Shown here: positions 17,468-26,321 of the stretch, piece by piece
How the letters are laid out: each line of letters begins with the position of its first letter
How positions within the stretch are numbered: the first letter of the stretch is position 1
Assembly (NCBI GenBank): GCA_000687655.1
Contig: JHWR01000005.1
Coordinates: forward strand, 124,001-188,000
Length of the DNA: 64,000 nt
Source of the DNA: Lachnospiraceae bacterium YSB2008
GTDB lineage: Bacteria; Bacillota; Clostridia; Lachnospirales; Lachnospiraceae
Reading direction: 5' to 3'
Made by a program: the position numbers and the translations under genes
Notes under the pieces: model-generated
The model's database searches: none
What the model was told of the DNA's origin: nothing
The model's input: the letters and a program-made list of their open reading frames with translations, nothing else

Positions 17468-20400
17468 TCAGAAATCAGAGAGTTTCTTCCATTTCATTTT
17501 CTCTATCTCTCCGATATATTTATGAATATCGTTTTGAACCTCTTCAAATTTAGCTTTTGCTTCATCGCCATGTGGAACAACAGGTTCTGAATATGGATCA
17601 TCATAGTATTCATCACCTATGGTAAACGCATAATCGTATTCAGAGGTTTCCATGTTAAGACGTGCATGCAATGATACATAAGTTTCCATTTCCTTTGCAT
17701 CGCCGTTATATTTCTCAAAATACGACACATATTCTGCACCGGCACTCATTGTATATCCTTCACTGAAGAAGCCTCCACCGTGATATTCACTTACAAATTG
17801 ACCACTCCAACAGTATTTTACTATTTTATATGAATCTCCATCTTTTGCTATAAGTGCACATGCTTCGATAGTCCCTCTTTCGAGCTCAGAATCCGGATAT
17901 CCCAATAGCAGCTCAGGAACGTTATCTCCATCCATATCAGTATATGTATATTGAAGGGAGCCGTCATTATAAAAGTCTTTTATTTCATCAATGCTTATAT
18001 AACAATCATTCATTGAATCCTCTTTACCAGGAACAAAGTATTCTCCACTTGAATTCTGTACTTTATCAGTAAAATCTGAAAGGAAACCTGCGAACAATGC
18101 ATCACCTGCAGCAGTATAAGAATCATCATCTGCATCCTGAATGTCTTCCTTTTCTTCTTCATCATTACCAGAACCATGCCAGTATTCCAAAAGAAAATCA
18201 TTCAGAACTCCACCATAACAATCAAAAAGATCTGTATGGTCATCACCAAACCATTTTCTTCTGATCATTGTTTCATCATTCAGGTCATAATCTGAAGTAT
18301 CTATAGCAAATGATTCTTTTACAACTTCTCCGGTGGACTTATCAATAACGTAATACTCTGAAGGATAATTTGCATCCGCATAGTAAAAGTATACTGTTCT
18401 CGGAACAAGCGATTTTACAGGAATAACAATTCCACAAATATCTGCCGTAACATCAAACCAACCGCCCCTGGTCATGGTTATTACTCTTTCTCCATCTATG
18501 GTAGAAATATACATGTTATCGATATATCCCTTTGATTTAGCTTCATAATCCGGATATGGATCAACCCCATAGCCTGCCCATCTTTCTTTCATATAGGTTT
18601 CGTCCCATATTTCTACAGTAGTATTATTTACCAAAGTAACAACAGAATCAACAATAGTATATATTTCAACTATAATAGGATATCTTTTTGAATAAACATC
18701 CTGGGACATTACATTTTCATCGCCTCTTATGACTAGAAGTTCTTTGCTTCCATCATCATCAAAGTCACCTATTTCTGTATAGATCAATCCGCAAAGCTTA
18801 GGACCATATTCTCCTACATTGCCTTCATCATATTCACCGGTTGCACCTACATCCCTGGATTCTCTGTCCAGCTTTTTCTCCGCCTCATTGTATGTATATT
18901 TATATTCATACAACTGTGGGGTACTTATATATGCAGTCTGAGCAGGATCATATACTCCATGTTCAGGGATAAGAACATTGATAATGTAATCCTTGTACAA
19001 CTTATCTTCATCGGCCTTTTCATGATGAATAGTACCAATAATATTCACTTCATCAAATGCCCATTTTATTGTGTCCATTTCCGATGAAGACATTTCCATA
19101 TCTGACGCTGCAATAAGAACTTTTATTCTCACATCAATGAATCTCGAGGACGCGTCATAGTTTTTATCTAGCGAGTTATACCAAAGTTTTATCAACTTTT
19201 CTTTTTCTATAGGCGAATGTTCTTCATTTCCCACTGACATCAAATATGCCGCATGTGAAATGACTGTACAATTCTGATGTTCATACCAACTCTTTTCATG
19301 TTTTTTGAAAGCATCATATGATACGTCTTCATAGTTTACATTGTTTTTATTATTAACTTGGTTACTTATCCGATCCTTTTTCCACTGTTTGTATTTATCC
19401 TCAGAAATATCATACTCATACCAAAATTCATCATCCATAAATCTTGATGGTTCCTCATAAGCATTCGGATTCTCCAAACTTCTGCATAACCCTTTTTCCG
19501 TAGACCATTCTTCCATTATAAGATTATCATCATAATCAATAAACCATCCAAAAATATCGGCATACGCCTCATTTATAGCAGATGTAATATAGCATTTAGT
19601 ATGAACTTCATTTAATCCTCCACCTGTAATATTCCCAACTACTCCATGTGTAAACTCATGCCCACAAACATCAAGACAACTAGCAAGTGTGATTGGATTT
19701 TTATCTTTATTCTTTTCCGAGTTGGGATAAAAATGAATACCCGATCCATCCCAGCTAGCGTTATCTTTACGGGGAGCATCAGAGCCATACACCATGATAG
19801 GGATCGCCATTCCATTACCATCAACAGAATTCCTTCCAAGTCCACTAGTTCCCTTCTTTTCATCATAATCCGAACCATTATACCAATCATAAACTCTTAT
19901 TATGTTCGTGTATGCTGAAACTGCTGTAGCATCATCAGTGTCACCATAATAATCATCTCCATAATAATCATCTCCTTTTTGGGTAACCTTTATTATTCTT
20001 ATACCTCTGTCCAGATCATACATATACTTTTTACAGGTAACTGGCGAGTTCCATTTTATATGCATCGGGAACGAAACTTCCTCACCCTTCTCATTTTTAC
20101 CTTTTCCAGTGACAGAAGCATCCTGTATATTACTTCCTTTACAAATAATCTCACCATCTAAAGCATTATATATCACGGTATCTGAGATAAACCCACCCAT
20201 ATTAGCCAAAAACAGATATGCCATAACAGGTTTTTCCTCATATTCGTCAAGATTGTAAATAATGCTCTTGACATATTTTGTTTCTATACCTTCAACTTCA
20301 TATGATGCCTTTATATCTTTACTTGCCTTTTTAACCGATGTAGACGGTTCAGTATCCACATCAAAAACACCATCCAGCGAATAACAGCTGGATGTTACTG

Positions 20401-21340
20401 ATGTAACAGCTCCATCAACGTCACAGGAAACTGTAAGATGTCTGCCATATACATCCAACCCTTTATACACCTGGTTAAATGTATATCCTCTACCATATTC
20501 ACTATGGTTGACAACCAATGGCCTAAGTTCTGTCTTTGGATCATTAAGAGCCAGAATATCATTTATATTATAAAGAGCAGCTATTGCATCCTCTGATGAT
20601 TCAATAGTGATATCACTGAATTTCCCACATATAGCTGAAATAGGAATCACAGTCTTATCATCACCGGTTTCTTCATCTTTAGTCGTTATCTCTACATTAT
20701 TGTACTCAGTAAAGTAATAAGGATTATCCTCATTCATGCTGTCTATATCATCTATAGAGTATTCATCCATTTCATCAGTATTGATATTCTTATTCTTTAT
20801 GACATTGACTGTGAATTCTTTACTGGTCTTATCTTTTCCATTTTTGAAAGTTGCTGTAAGCGTTACCTTTTGATTTGAATCTTCCGGTCTGGTAACTTTA
20901 CCTTTGTTTGATATAACATCCGGTTTATCACTACTCCATTTTACTTTAACGCCATCTACCTTCTTAGGAAGAGTAAGGTCATTAATAACAGATTCTGAAT
21001 AATCACCATCTCCATATAATACGCGAATCCTACCGGAAGGCGCTCCTACCGGACTTCCACTTGAATTTCTGCCTCTTATAATGAAAAATGTAACTATACC
21101 GCCAACTATCAGGACTGCCGCTGCAGCTATTGCACATATTATTACAGTCTTCTTGCCTTTATTTTTCTTCGGCACAGTAGTCTTCGGTTCATTTTCCTTC
21201 TTACTTACTTCTTTTGTAGCTGTAGGATAATTACTACTAACATCAACCTGCTTTTCCGAAATCCCTATCTGCTTTGCTCCGCAAGCCTCACAATAAAGTG
21301 ACCCATCCTCAATTTTAGTACCACACACATGACAAAACAT
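17468..21340 (-). CDS. Membrane-anchored M4 (thermolysin-like) metallopeptidase with zinc ribbon
   Basis: 1290 aa from the ATG at 21340, which has GGGAGG about 11 bases upstream; an earlier ATG at 21382 does not. Domains in order: zinc ribbon (CHVCGTK..CEACG, residues 3-24), Lys-rich linker, one membrane helix (~65-88, IICAIAAAAVLIVGGIVTFF), an Ig-like domain (~105-185), an FTP-like propeptide region, then the M4 catalytic domain. HEFTH lies at ~561-565, with NEAYADIFGWF supplying the third zinc ligand and SHAAYLMS the proton-donor region. The C-terminal ~500 residues carry Ca-binding-like blocks (DFDDDGSKELLVI, DMDGDNVPELLLG). The catalytic part should face outside. A low-complexity GDDYYGDDYYGD lies before the catalytic core. 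Substrate unknown. Confidence 0.85.
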   Translation of the reverse strand: MFCHVCGTKIEDGSLYCEACGAKQIGISEKQVDVSSNYPTATKEVSKKENEPKTTVPKKNKGKKTVIICAIAAAAVLIVGGIVTFFIIRGRNSSGSPVGAPSGRIRVLYGDGDYSESVINDLTLPKKVDGVKVKWSSDKPDVISNKGKVTRPEDSNQKVTLTATFKNGKDKTSKEFTVNVIKNKNINTDEMDEYSIDDIDSMNEDNPYYFTEYNNVEITTKDEETGDDKTVIPISAICGKFSDITIESSEDAIAALYNINDILALNDPKTELRPLVVNHSEYGRGYTFNQVYKGLDVYGRHLTVSCDVDGAVTSVTSSCYSLDGVFDVDTEPSTSVKKASKDIKASYEVEGIETKYVKSIIYNLDEYEEKPVMAYLFLANMGGFISDTVIYNALDGEIICKGSNIQDASVTGKGKNEKGEEVSFPMHIKWNSPVTCKKYMYDLDRGIRIIKVTQKGDDYYGDDYYGDTDDATAVSAYTNIIRVYDWYNGSDYDEKKGTSGLGRNSVDGNGMAIPIMVYGSDAPRKDNASWDGSGIHFYPNSEKNKDKNPITLASCLDVCGHEFTHGVVGNITGGGLNEVHTKCYITSAINEAYADIFGWFIDYDDNLIMEEWSTEKGLCRSLENPNAYEEPSRFMDDEFWYEYDISEDKYKQWKKDRISNQVNNKNNVNYEDVSYDAFKKHEKSWYEHQNCTVISHAAYLMSVGNEEHSPIEKEKLIKLWYNSLDKNYDASSRFIDVRIKVLIAASDMEMSSSEMDTIKWAFDEVNIIGTIHHEKADEDKLYKDYIINVLIPEHGVYDPAQTAYISTPQLYEYKYTYNEAEKKLDRESRDVGATGEYDEGNVGEYGPKLCGLIYTEIGDFDDDGSKELLVIRGDENVMSQDVYSKRYPIIVEIYTIVDSVVTLVNNTTVEIWDETYMKERWAGYGVDPYPDYEAKSKGYIDNMYISTIDGERVITMTRGGWFDVTADICGIVIPVKSLVPRTVYFYYADANYPSEYYVIDKSTGEVVKESFAIDTSDYDLNDETMIRRKWFGDDHTDLFDCYGGVLNDFLLEYWHGSGNDEEEKEDIQDADDDSYTAAGDALFAGFLSDFTDKVQNSSGEYFVPGKEDSMNDCYISIDEIKDFYNDGSLQYTYTDMDGDNVPELLLGYPDSELERGTIEACALIAKDGDSYKIVKYCWSGQFVSEYHGGGFFSEGYTMSAGAEYVSYFEKYNGDAKEMETYVSLHARLNMETSEYDYAFTIGDEYYDDPYSEPVVPHGDEAKAKFEEVQNDIHKYIGEIEKMKWKKLSDF

Positions 21341-21403
21341 TCTGTCTACACCTCCCGCACGTCTTATGCCTGTATTATTCAATAATTATCTTGCTCATTA
21401 CAG

Positions 21404-22306
21404 CTATTTCTCTTTACATACCCCAAGAACACTTTTCCAATCTGAAGTAAAGCCATAGTAATCTAATCTAACAAATGGATATTTTGATTCCAATTCAGTT
21501 AATTTGCTAATAAAAGAATCCCAAACGTTATCATCTGGAACCATTTTATGGATGACGATTATATATGAGAACAATTGTTTACCTGCTTTATTAATGGAAA
21601 TACCATTATTCTGAAATGTTTCTTTATCTCTTTTTCCGAGTCTAATCGAAAAAGGGATCTGCCTATTATACAGACGCCCCCTATGGGCGCATATATTTCT
21701 CAATATAGTACATCCCTGTAACCAATTGCATATATACGAATCATTTATCTTGCCAAAGTGGTCACGACATATCTCTTTCCTTAATTCCGGTTTGAGATTT
21801 TTAAACAATCTGGATAACACTCCCAGTGTTAATAACTCAACTAATACCCAAATAGGGAACTGACCACCATACACTTCTTTGTGGTGTTTGACGAACGCCT
21901 CTTTGTCGCCATATTCCTCTATGGCTACATGATAATCATCTTCAAATCTATGGAATCTCTTGACATCATCAAAGGCCTCCGCATTATAATACCCTAAAGC
22001 ACCATAAGTCTTTGCGTGATAATATCCAATATAGGTTCGCATCGATACTTCTATGCTCTCCAGCAAAAGCATTAATGCAGCTCTTAATTCCATATCAAAA
22101 TTATATATTTGCAAGACATCAGAAAAATGAACATTATCATAAAATGCATCATCTTTACGCAAAGTAAGAGTATAAGCACTCAATCGATAATAGCTCACGT
22201 AGGACAAAACCTTTCTTGCCTCGTCCATATCATCAATGATTAACCCTCTGGCATTCAATATATCCAATTGTTCATCAATTGTCTTAAACTGTTTGATCTC
22301 GCGCAA
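21404..22306 (-). CDS. abiF: AbiF-type Abi_2 (HEPN) abortive infection protein
   Basis: 300 aa from a TTG start; AAGGAG lies 8 bases upstream, which fixes this start. The sequence matches the Abi_2 family (PF07751): DILNARGLIID, VSYYRLSAYT, and RNICAHRGRLYNR with the HEPN-type R-x4-H (R203, H208), the predicted RNase site. Family members confer phage resistance by abortive infection and are toxin-like ribonucleases. Directly upstream are a strong promoter and a compact hairpin RNA ending in a T-run, as in the described abiF RNA association. It lies in an accessory insert between pth and mfd. Antiphage or toxin activity here is inference. Confidence 0.88.
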   Translation of the reverse strand: MREIKQFKTIDEQLDILNARGLIIDDMDEARKVLSYVSYYRLSAYTLTLRKDDAFYDNVHFSDVLQIYNFDMELRAALMLLLESIEVSMRTYIGYYHAKTYGALGYYNAEAFDDVKRFHRFEDDYHVAIEEYGDKEAFVKHHKEVYGGQFPIWVLVELLTLGVLSRLFKNLKPELRKEICRDHFGKINDSYICNWLQGCTILRNICAHRGRLYNRQIPFSIRLGKRDKETFQNNGISINKAGKQLFSYIIVIHKMVPDDNVWDSFISKLTELESKYPFVRLDYYGFTSDWKSVLGVCKEK

Positions 22307-22323
22307 TTAAGAATCTCCTTATA

Positions 22324-22385
22324 GAAACAAAAGGCCCACCATGTTACGCATGTAGCAAAGCTACCTAGGCTCGGTGGGAACGATT
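22324..22385 (-). ncRNA. Candidate abiF-associated small structured RNA with terminator
   Basis: About 62 nt from the predicted start near 22385. The outer stem CCCACC (22373-22378) / GGTGGG (22335-22340) encloses GTAGC-TTT-GCTAC and a CATG..CATG mini-stem, and ends with CCTTTTGTTTC, a terminator-like tail. The AbiF ribosome binding site begins 4 bases after the tail, so abiF would be read only by read-through or a processed transcript. An RNA motif next to Abi_2 genes is known from comparative genomics; identity with that motif was not tested here. Confidence 0.6.
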
Positions 22386-22391
22386 AATTAT

Positions 22392-22420
22392 AATATACTA
22401 ATATACTATACTATTGTCAA
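22392..22420 (-). promoter_or_regulatory. Sigma-A promoter of the abiF RNA/abiF unit
   Basis: Minus strand: perfect TTGACA (22415-22420), 17-base spacer, TATATT (22392-22397). The predicted start is at about 22385, directly before the hairpin. It lies 27 bases after the traX stop. Confidence 0.8.
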
Positions 22421-22447
22421 CAACAAGGTTAGTCTTATCATAGTTTT

Positions 22448-23215
22448 TCATTTAAGAAAAACTATCAGCGAGAGTAACAAATACTGTACCGGATAAAATA
22501 TACTGTAACAGATATTAAATGCACGGTTTTTAAATCCCAGCTTCCGGTTATAAAGACCCAAAGGAATGATAGTTGCGACATTCCCGTACAGGTAACCCTT
22601 TGAAAAGTTTATGCCTGCCCTTATCGTTTCCCTTATACTTCCATAGTCGGCATATCTCCAGAACAGAGATACCAGATAAACTGCCAAAACAAGAGCGATG
22701 GCAAGGAAACGTATTGGTATATTCATATCTTCCATTTTTCTGAGATATAAGTAGAAAAGTATAACCAGCAGAACTCCGGCATGTCCATAATTTGAATTGA
22801 GTTTTGCCGCGATATATGCATCAAGTCCGCATATGATAATGCACAACGGTATGGCTATGAACTTCTTATCCGCGAGCTTCTCACAGAGTTTTCCGGATAA
22901 TATCAATGCAACAAATCCGAGGAAAAGCGTGATGATAACATTCTGATCCTCGAAACAGTACCACTTCTGAAATTCGAAAAGGTCAAACGGAATCTCAGAT
23001 ACAAAACTCAGAACAGCCAGTTTAATGATATGGCTCTTCAGCCTGTCCGGCTTATCCTTCAGATGGTAATAGCTTTCAGCCATCAGGAAAGCATATATGA
23101 TAAATGCCATCCTGCCGATATTCCGCATCACTATATTATCATCGACGAAGGCAAACCCGATATGATCGACAGCCATGGTAAGCATTGCTATTATCTTCAA
23201 TATGAATACTGTCAT
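22448..23215 (-). CDS. TraX family membrane protein
   Basis: 255 aa with about eight hydrophobic segments. The N-terminal ILKIIAMLTMAVDHIG and GRMAFIIYAFLMAESY blocks match TraX (PF05857), a family named after the F-plasmid pilin acetyltransferase. Chromosomal clostridial members are probably membrane acyltransferases of unknown substrate. The ATG has GGAAGG 6 bases upstream. It follows pth by 20 bases and may be co-transcribed with it, but does not belong to the conserved spoVG-glmU-pth-mfd order. Confidence 0.85.
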   Translation of the reverse strand: MTVFILKIIAMLTMAVDHIGFAFVDDNIVMRNIGRMAFIIYAFLMAESYYHLKDKPDRLKSHIIKLAVLSFVSEIPFDLFEFQKWYCFEDQNVIITLFLGFVALILSGKLCEKLADKKFIAIPLCIIICGLDAYIAAKLNSNYGHAGVLLVILFYLYLRKMEDMNIPIRFLAIALVLAVYLVSLFWRYADYGSIRETIRAGINFSKGYLYGNVATIIPLGLYNRKLGFKNRAFNICYSIFYPVQYLLLSLIVFLK

Positions 23216-23235
23216 GGCATCCTTCCTTCAATAAA

Positions 23236-23799
23236 CTAACTCCCGTTATACTTATTCATGGCGCTGTCGCAGCCTTCTTTGATGAGTGTTTCAACTGCAT
23301 CTGCGGCGCGGGCTGCAGCCTCTCTCATAACCGGCAGATCTTCTTTGGCAAAATGTCCCAGAACATAATCTGCAAGGTCATATTCAGGCGGCTTCTGTCC
23401 AACGCCCACCTTCACACGGTCAAATGTATCGGTGCCAAGCTTCTCTATGATATCCTTGATACCATTGTGCCCACCGGCACTTCCCTTCGGACGCACCCTT
23501 ATCTTACCTACGTCAAGGCTGACATCATCATATATAACGATAACATCCTTCTCGGTACATTTATAAAATGAAACGAGCCCTGAAACAGCCTCACCGGAAA
23601 GATTCATATAGGTCTGCGGCATCGCCAGTACGACCTTCTCTCCCGCTATGAAACCATGTCCGACAAGTGCCTTGCACTGTCTCTTATTAACCGGTATATC
23701 ATATCTATCGGAAATTTCCGTAAGTACGGAGAATCCCGTATTATGCCTGGTTCCCGCATACTTAAGTCCCGGATTTCCAAGCCCAACAATCACTTTCAT
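23236..23799 (-). CDS. pth: Peptidyl-tRNA hydrolase
   Basis: 187 aa, standard length. It releases tRNA from stalled peptidyl-tRNA. The start MKVIVGLGNPGLKYAGTRHN contains the family signature with catalytic His (TRHNTGF). KPQTYMNLSG-type motif appears as MPQTYMNLSGEAV. The block VRPKGSAGGHNGIKDI is also conserved. It lies between the glmU N-half and traX; in related genomes it is followed directly by mfd. Confidence 0.96.
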   Translation of the reverse strand: MKVIVGLGNPGLKYAGTRHNTGFSVLTEISDRYDIPVNKRQCKALVGHGFIAGEKVVLAMPQTYMNLSGEAVSGLVSFYKCTEKDVIVIYDDVSLDVGKIRVRPKGSAGGHNGIKDIIEKLGTDTFDRVKVGVGQKPPEYDLADYVLGHFAKEDLPVMREAAARAADAVETLIKEGCDSAMNKYNGS

Positions 23800-23857
23800 G
23801 AATTATTATCTCCAATTACGTTTGAATGTGTATACATCGTTTGACAAATGATTATAA

Positions 23858-24580
23858 CTAGATTAATTTTTCAGCAGCTGATAATTGATCAACAGTGTTG
23901 ACACCCATTATTTCATCCTTATTGGAAACCGGCATAGCCTCAACCTTACCGCCGAGTCCCTTGATGATCTCAATGGTATCTGTCAGATAATACTCACCCT
24001 GAGCATTATTATTCGTAAGCATTCCAAGAGCCTGGCTCAGAAGCTCTGAATTGAAGAGATACATTCCGGAGTTAACCTCCTGCACCTTTGTCTCTTCTTC
24101 AGTACAGTCCTTCTGCTCAACTATAGCTCTGAAATTTCCGTCTGCATCCTTGATTATTCTTCCATATCCGAACGGATCTTCAAATATAGCAGAAAGCACG
24201 GTTACTGCATTTCCATTTCCGGTATGTCTTTCATATAACTTCTTAAGTGTATCACTTGTTATAAGCGGTGTATCGCCACAGAGTATGAGTGTATCTCCAT
24301 CTGTCCCTATAAAATCAGCAGCACATTTAACAGCATGTCCTGTTCCGAGCTGTTCTGCCTGCTCTGCATAGCTTACATTAAGAGCACTCAGGCTTTCTCT
24401 GACCATGTCCCCTTTATATCCAACAATCACGCAGATGTCATCTGCACCGGCACCCTTTGCCGCATCTATAACATACTCAACCATAGTTCTTCCATTTACT
24501 GTATGAAGAACCTTTGGAAGCTCCGACTTCATTCTTGTACCCTTGCCTGCTGCAAGTATAACTGCTTTCATATTACTCAT
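23858..24580 (-). CDS. GlmU-like N-terminal uridylyltransferase, stand-alone
   Basis: 240 aa. The nucleotidyltransferase signature LAAGKGTRMKSELPKVLH is at residues 9-26, with LGTGHAVKCA, CGDTPLI and FGYGRIIKD following; all match the N-terminal domain of GlmU. The left-handed beta-helix acetyltransferase half (about 220 residues) found in canonical GlmU is absent, and the frame ends with a clean stop. It would convert GlcNAc-1-P and UTP to UDP-GlcNAc. Its position between spoVG and pth is the usual glmU place. A beta-helix protein at 54734-55432 could supply the missing half. Confidence 0.88.
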   Translation of the reverse strand: MSNMKAVILAAGKGTRMKSELPKVLHTVNGRTMVEYVIDAAKGAGADDICVIVGYKGDMVRESLSALNVSYAEQAEQLGTGHAVKCAADFIGTDGDTLILCGDTPLITSDTLKKLYERHTGNGNAVTVLSAIFEDPFGYGRIIKDADGNFRAIVEQKDCTEEETKVQEVNSGMYLFNSELLSQALGMLTNNNAQGEYYLTDTIEIIKGLGGKVEAMPVSNKDEIMGVNTVDQLSAAEKLI

Positions 24581-24671
24581 TTTGATTTCTCCAATCCGGA
24601 ATTCTTTTTTATTCTGTCATATTCTATATCTTTTGCATGATTGTTTCAACCTATTCGTAATGTATAAATTC

Positions 24672-24824
24672 ATAATTCGCTTCGCGAATTATTTCATGTT
24701 GCGCTGTCGCCGGATTACATATGTGCTTCGCACATATGTACAACAACAAAGCACCTTGCCTTTGCAAGCGAGCTTGCAGGCAAGGTGCTTTATTATTGCT
24801 CATATGCTATGCATATGAATCCGG
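24672..24824. repeat. Multi-branched palindromic element 2 (cloverleaf)
   Basis: A hairpin ATAATTCGC-TTC-GCGAATTAT (24672-24692) is followed by a four-way structure. The closing stem is CCGGATT (24710-24716) / AATCCGG (24818-24824). Arm 1 is ACATATGTGC-TTC-GCACATATGT (24717-24739), directly abutting the closing stem. Arm 2 is a ~20-bp stem AAAGCACCTTGCC..GGCAAGGTGCTTT (24748-24791). Arm 3 is CATATGC-TAT-GCATATG (24801-24817), directly abutting the other side. It fills the gap between spoVG and the glmU N-half. Two arms have the GCTTCGC core, complement of the GCGAAGC in element 1. Confidence 0.75.
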
Positions 24825-24849
24825 CTTGTAGAACGCACAAGCTGAGTGA

Positions 24850-25125
24850 CTAAACCTCATCCGTTTCCTCAAAAGATGTTGTCTCATACTTCTCAAGAAT
24901 AAGTTTCTGAATGCTCTCTCTCGTTGCTGAATTGATAGGATGAGCTATATCTCTGTATTCACCATCGGATGACTTTCTGCTTGGCATCGCAATGAAGAGG
25001 CCTTTCTCTCCCTCGATAACCTTAATGTCATGGATAACGAATTCATTGTCGATGGTTATCGAAACAACAGCTTTCATCTTTCCTTCTTTGGCAATCTTTC
25101 TAACTCTAACGTCTGTAATCTGCAT
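24850..25125 (-). CDS. spoVG: Septation regulator SpoVG
   Basis: 91 aa, full length for the family. [20 protein letters not shown] and [21 protein letters not shown] and DIAHPIN are the conserved blocks. SpoVG is a small nucleic-acid-binding regulator affecting septation, sporulation onset and surface products in Firmicutes. An AGGAGGG box precedes the ATG. The next gene on the same strand is the glmU N-half, beyond palindromic element 2. Confidence 0.96.
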   Translation of the reverse strand: MQITDVRVRKIAKEGKMKAVVSITIDNEFVIHDIKVIEGEKGLFIAMPSRKSSDGEYRDIAHPINSATRESIQKLILEKYETTSFEETDEV

Positions 25126-25195
25126 ATGTTTTACCCTCCTATTACTACCTCAGGGCTTAAAAAAACCTCTGACATTTGCAGTTTGCATATAGCGT

Positions 25196-26320
25196 TTATA
25201 ATGTGTATCTGAAGCTCTTTTCTATGATTACCTCAGGATTACCCGGTTCACCTTTATGAACCGTATTGGCCCTTATTGTGTCTCTGCTTTCTACTATGCA
25301 GTTCTCAATAACACAGTTGTCACCAATGTGAACATCATTCAGGATTATTGAATTTTTAATAACACAGTTGTTGCCGATATAAACCTTCTTGAAGAGGATG
25401 GAATCTGTAACCTCACCGTTGATAATGGTTCCGCTTGCTACAAGGCTGTTGTTAACCTTTGCATCACCATTGTATTTTGCAGGAGGAAGATCCTCAACCT
25501 TTGTATATATACTAGGCTGCTCTCTGAAGAAATGATCTCTGACATCCTTATTAAGGAAATCCATATTTGTTCTGTAATAAGAATCTGCAGAAGCTATGTT
25601 TCTCCAATAAGAATCCATCTTATAAGCATTGATCTTCTTAACGTTCTTATATCTTACAAGGATATCCTTAACGAAATCAGTTCTTCCTTCTGAAGATGCT
25701 GCCTCAAGAAGCTCTATCAGCTGTCTTCTTCTTATGACATAAACACCTATCGAAGCTGTGTGGGTATCTGCTATAACCGGCTTCTCTTCGAAATCGATAA
25801 CTCTGCCTTCTTCAGAAACCTTAACAACACCGAATCTTGTGATGTCATCATCTTCAGGACTGATGTCCTTTGTAACTATTGTTATGTCAGCACCCTTTGC
25901 TATATGGTACTCAAGTACCTTATTGTAATCGAGCTTATATATACCATCGCCTGATGCGATAACTACATATGGCTCATGAGCATTCTTAAGGAAGCTGATA
26001 TTCTGGTAAAGAGCATCTGCTGTACCCTTATACCAATCGCTGTTGGTTGCTGTGATAGTAGGAGTGAATACGTAGAGACCTCCCTGCTTTCTTCCGAAAT
26101 CCCACCACTTTGATGAATTGAGATGTTCATTAAGTGAACGTGAATTATACTGTGTAAAAACTGCAACCTTCTGTATGTGTGAATTTGCCATATTGGAAAG
26201 TGAGAAGTCAATCGCTCTGTAGCATCCTGCAACCGGCATAGCTGCTACTGCACGTTTAGCTGATAAGTCTCCCATCCTACTGCTGTTTCCACCTGCTAAA
26301 ATGATACCTATCGCTCTCAT
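25196..26320 (-). CDS. glgD: Glucose-1-phosphate adenylyltransferase, GlgD subunit
   Basis: About 374 aa from the ATG at 26320, which follows the glgC stop as TAATATG with AGGTGAG upstream; a GTG at 26329 overlapping glgC is the alternative. GlgD is the non-catalytic or regulatory partner of GlgC in Firmicutes ADP-glucose pyrophosphorylase. It keeps IILAGGNSSRMGDLSAKRAV at the N-terminus but the motif diverges from GlgC ([15 protein letters not shown]). The C-terminal third has hexapeptide beta-helix repeats (VYIGNNCVIKNSIILNDVHI). The pair feeds glycogen synthesis; no glgA or glgB is in the window. Confidence 0.94.
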   Translation of the reverse strand: MRAIGIILAGGNSSRMGDLSAKRAVAAMPVAGCYRAIDFSLSNMANSHIQKVAVFTQYNSRSLNEHLNSSKWWDFGRKQGGLYVFTPTITATNSDWYKGTADALYQNISFLKNAHEPYVVIASGDGIYKLDYNKVLEYHIAKGADITIVTKDISPEDDDITRFGVVKVSEEGRVIDFEEKPVIADTHTASIGVYVIRRRQLIELLEAASSEGRTDFVKDILVRYKNVKKINAYKMDSYWRNIASADSYYRTNMDFLNKDVRDHFFREQPSIYTKVEDLPPAKYNGDAKVNNSLVASGTIINGEVTDSILFKKVYIGNNCVIKNSIILNDVHIGDNCVIENCIVESRDTIRANTVHKGEPGNPEVIIEKSFRYTL

Positions 26321-26321
26321 A

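Noticed and set aside
24641-24849. CRISPR-like short repeats
   Set aside because: The repeats are inverted within each hairpin and not regularly spaced direct repeats with unique spacers; there are no cas genes.
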